NCBI GenBank assembly: GCA_039969155.1
Contig: JBDVOJ010000038.1
Coordinates: 62,001-126,000, forward strand
DNA: 64,000 nucleotides
Reading direction: 5' to 3'
Source: GCA-002733465 sp039969155
GTDB taxonomy: Bacteria > Pseudomonadota > Gammaproteobacteria > Enterobacterales > Kangiellaceae
The notes under the pieces are model-generated. The model worked only from the letters and a program-made list of their open reading frames with translations. It ran no database searches and was not told the DNA's origin. Position numbers and translations under genes: made by a program. This document shows, one piece after another, positions 63,457 to 64,000 of the stretch (positions are counted from its first letter, which is position 1; every line of letters begins with the position of its first letter).

Positions 63457-64000
63457 TTAATCATTGATAGATGAATTTAATTGTTCAATTAGGCCTTTGA
63501 TTTGCTTTTCAGTATGTTGTGCACTCAAAGTAATTCTCAGCCGATCAGTTTTTACGGGTACCGTTGGCGGCCTGATTGCACCGACCAAATACCCTGCTTT
63601 TATTAATTGCCGATTCAGCTCAACCAACTTGTCTGAATCACCGACCACAATCGGCTGAATGGCTGTATCTGAAGCCAGTAAGTTTAACCCAGCCTGCTCA
63701 GCCAGCAACTTAAATTTGGTTATATTTTGCTTTAATCGCTGCATAAGACTAGTGTCATTTTTGATTAACCGTAAATTGTGTAAATTGGCCGCGGCCAAAA
63801 TCGCAGGCATTGCTGTGGTGTATATGTAGGGTCTGGCAAATTGAACCAAGTAATCAGTCAACTGCCGACTGCCTGTTACAAAAGCACCGAAACCACCGAT
63901 CGCTTTGCCAAAAGTGCCCATCAATACCGGCAGCTGATTTTGATCGAGGTTAAAAAATTCTGCGCAGCCTTGCCCCTGCTCGCCGACGACGCCAACACCA
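63457..64000 (-). CDS. bioF: 8-amino-7-oxononanoate synthase, partial at the window edge
   Basis: The C-terminal 180 residues or so of BioF are present; the frame stays open to the window end with GVGVVGEQGQGCAEFF. The PLP lysine is in GTFGKAIGG. The C-terminal small domain follows (IQPIVVGDSDK, RPPTVPVKTDRLRITLSA). It makes the second committed intermediate of biotin synthesis from pimeloyl-ACP and alanine. The true start lies outside. Gap of 36 bp to bioH. Confidence 0.94.
   Translation of the reverse strand, partial: GVGVVGEQGQGCAEFFNLDQNQLPVLMGTFGKAIGGFGAFVTGSRQLTDYLVQFARPYIYTTAMPAILAAANLHNLRLIKNDTSLMQRLKQNITKFKLLAEQAGLNLLASDTAIQPIVVGDSDKLVELNRQLIKAGYLVGAIRPPTVPVKTDRLRITLSAQHTEKQIKGLIEQLNSSIND

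Noticed and set aside
1..64000. tRNA, rRNA, CRISPR, insertion sequences, integrases or phage genes
   Set aside because: I looked for cloverleaf-like sequences, regularly spaced repeats and transposase motifs and found none; base composition is even across the window.

Overview
The window is AT-rich, densely coded DNA from a Gram-negative gammaproteobacterium, probably marine and free-living. The evidence is lipoprotein and outer-membrane genes, an E. coli-style bioF-bioH-bioC-bioD cluster, dam, dgkA, nhaA, S46 and M16 peptidases, and many two-component and cyclic-di-GMP proteins. A Kangiella/Pleionea-like lineage is a guess from this gene mix, not something the sequence proves. I see no rRNA, tRNA, CRISPR array, insertion sequence or prophage.

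Region 1 (1-14.6 kb) is a regulatory and surface-polysaccharide locus. A hybrid histidine kinase and a sigma-54 activator are encoded leftwards. Encoded rightwards are a receiver-PP2C phosphatase, an RsbW-like kinase, a receiver/degenerate-GGDEF/EAL protein, a STAS anti-anti-sigma-type protein, a GT26 transferase fused to an initiating sugar transferase, a membrane-anchored nucleotidyltransferase-like protein, a GT2 glycosyltransferase and a small lipoprotein. The parts match the regulators of the Vibrio fischeri syp biofilm locus (SypF, SypG, SypE, SypA) in a different arrangement. Sigma-54-like promoters lie in front of the EAL gene, the STAS gene and possibly the kinase gene, each with TTGC/GCAA-rich repeats 60-120 bp upstream.

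Region 2 (14.6-25.9 kb) holds an unknown membrane protein, a glutathione transferase, a cystathionine beta-synthase-like enzyme, and a TetR / MMPL transporter / LolA-like / beta-barrel cassette. The TetR promoter overlaps a double 13-bp palindrome. A transmembrane XRE-TPR regulator follows.

Region 3 (26-38.2 kb) has the DUF523-DUF1722 plus photolyase pair, a CHASE kinase / receiver / GGDEF-EAL group, and an ion-homeostasis operon (MscS, ZntB-like, MscS-like, NhaA).

Region 4 (38.7-49.8 kb) is centred on an ECF sigma factor and a ChrR-like zinc/cupin anti-sigma. Divergent from it is an eight-gene lipid operon (DUF3833, desaturase, NTF2-like, SDR, FAD oxidoreductase, DUF1365, cyclopropane synthase, DUF2878). 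Three sites of the form (T/C)GATC(C/T)-N16-CGTA precede this operon, a divergent DUF4397 lipoprotein gene and the photolyase operon. They outline a probable singlet-oxygen/light-stress regulon.

Region 5 (50-64 kb) has an S46 dipeptidyl-peptidase, Dam methylase, an HExxH protein with a small flagellar-rod-like neighbour, an M16 peptidase lipoprotein, and a leftward operon bioF (cut by the window edge)-bioH-bioC-bioD-cvfB-amidohydrolase-dgkA.
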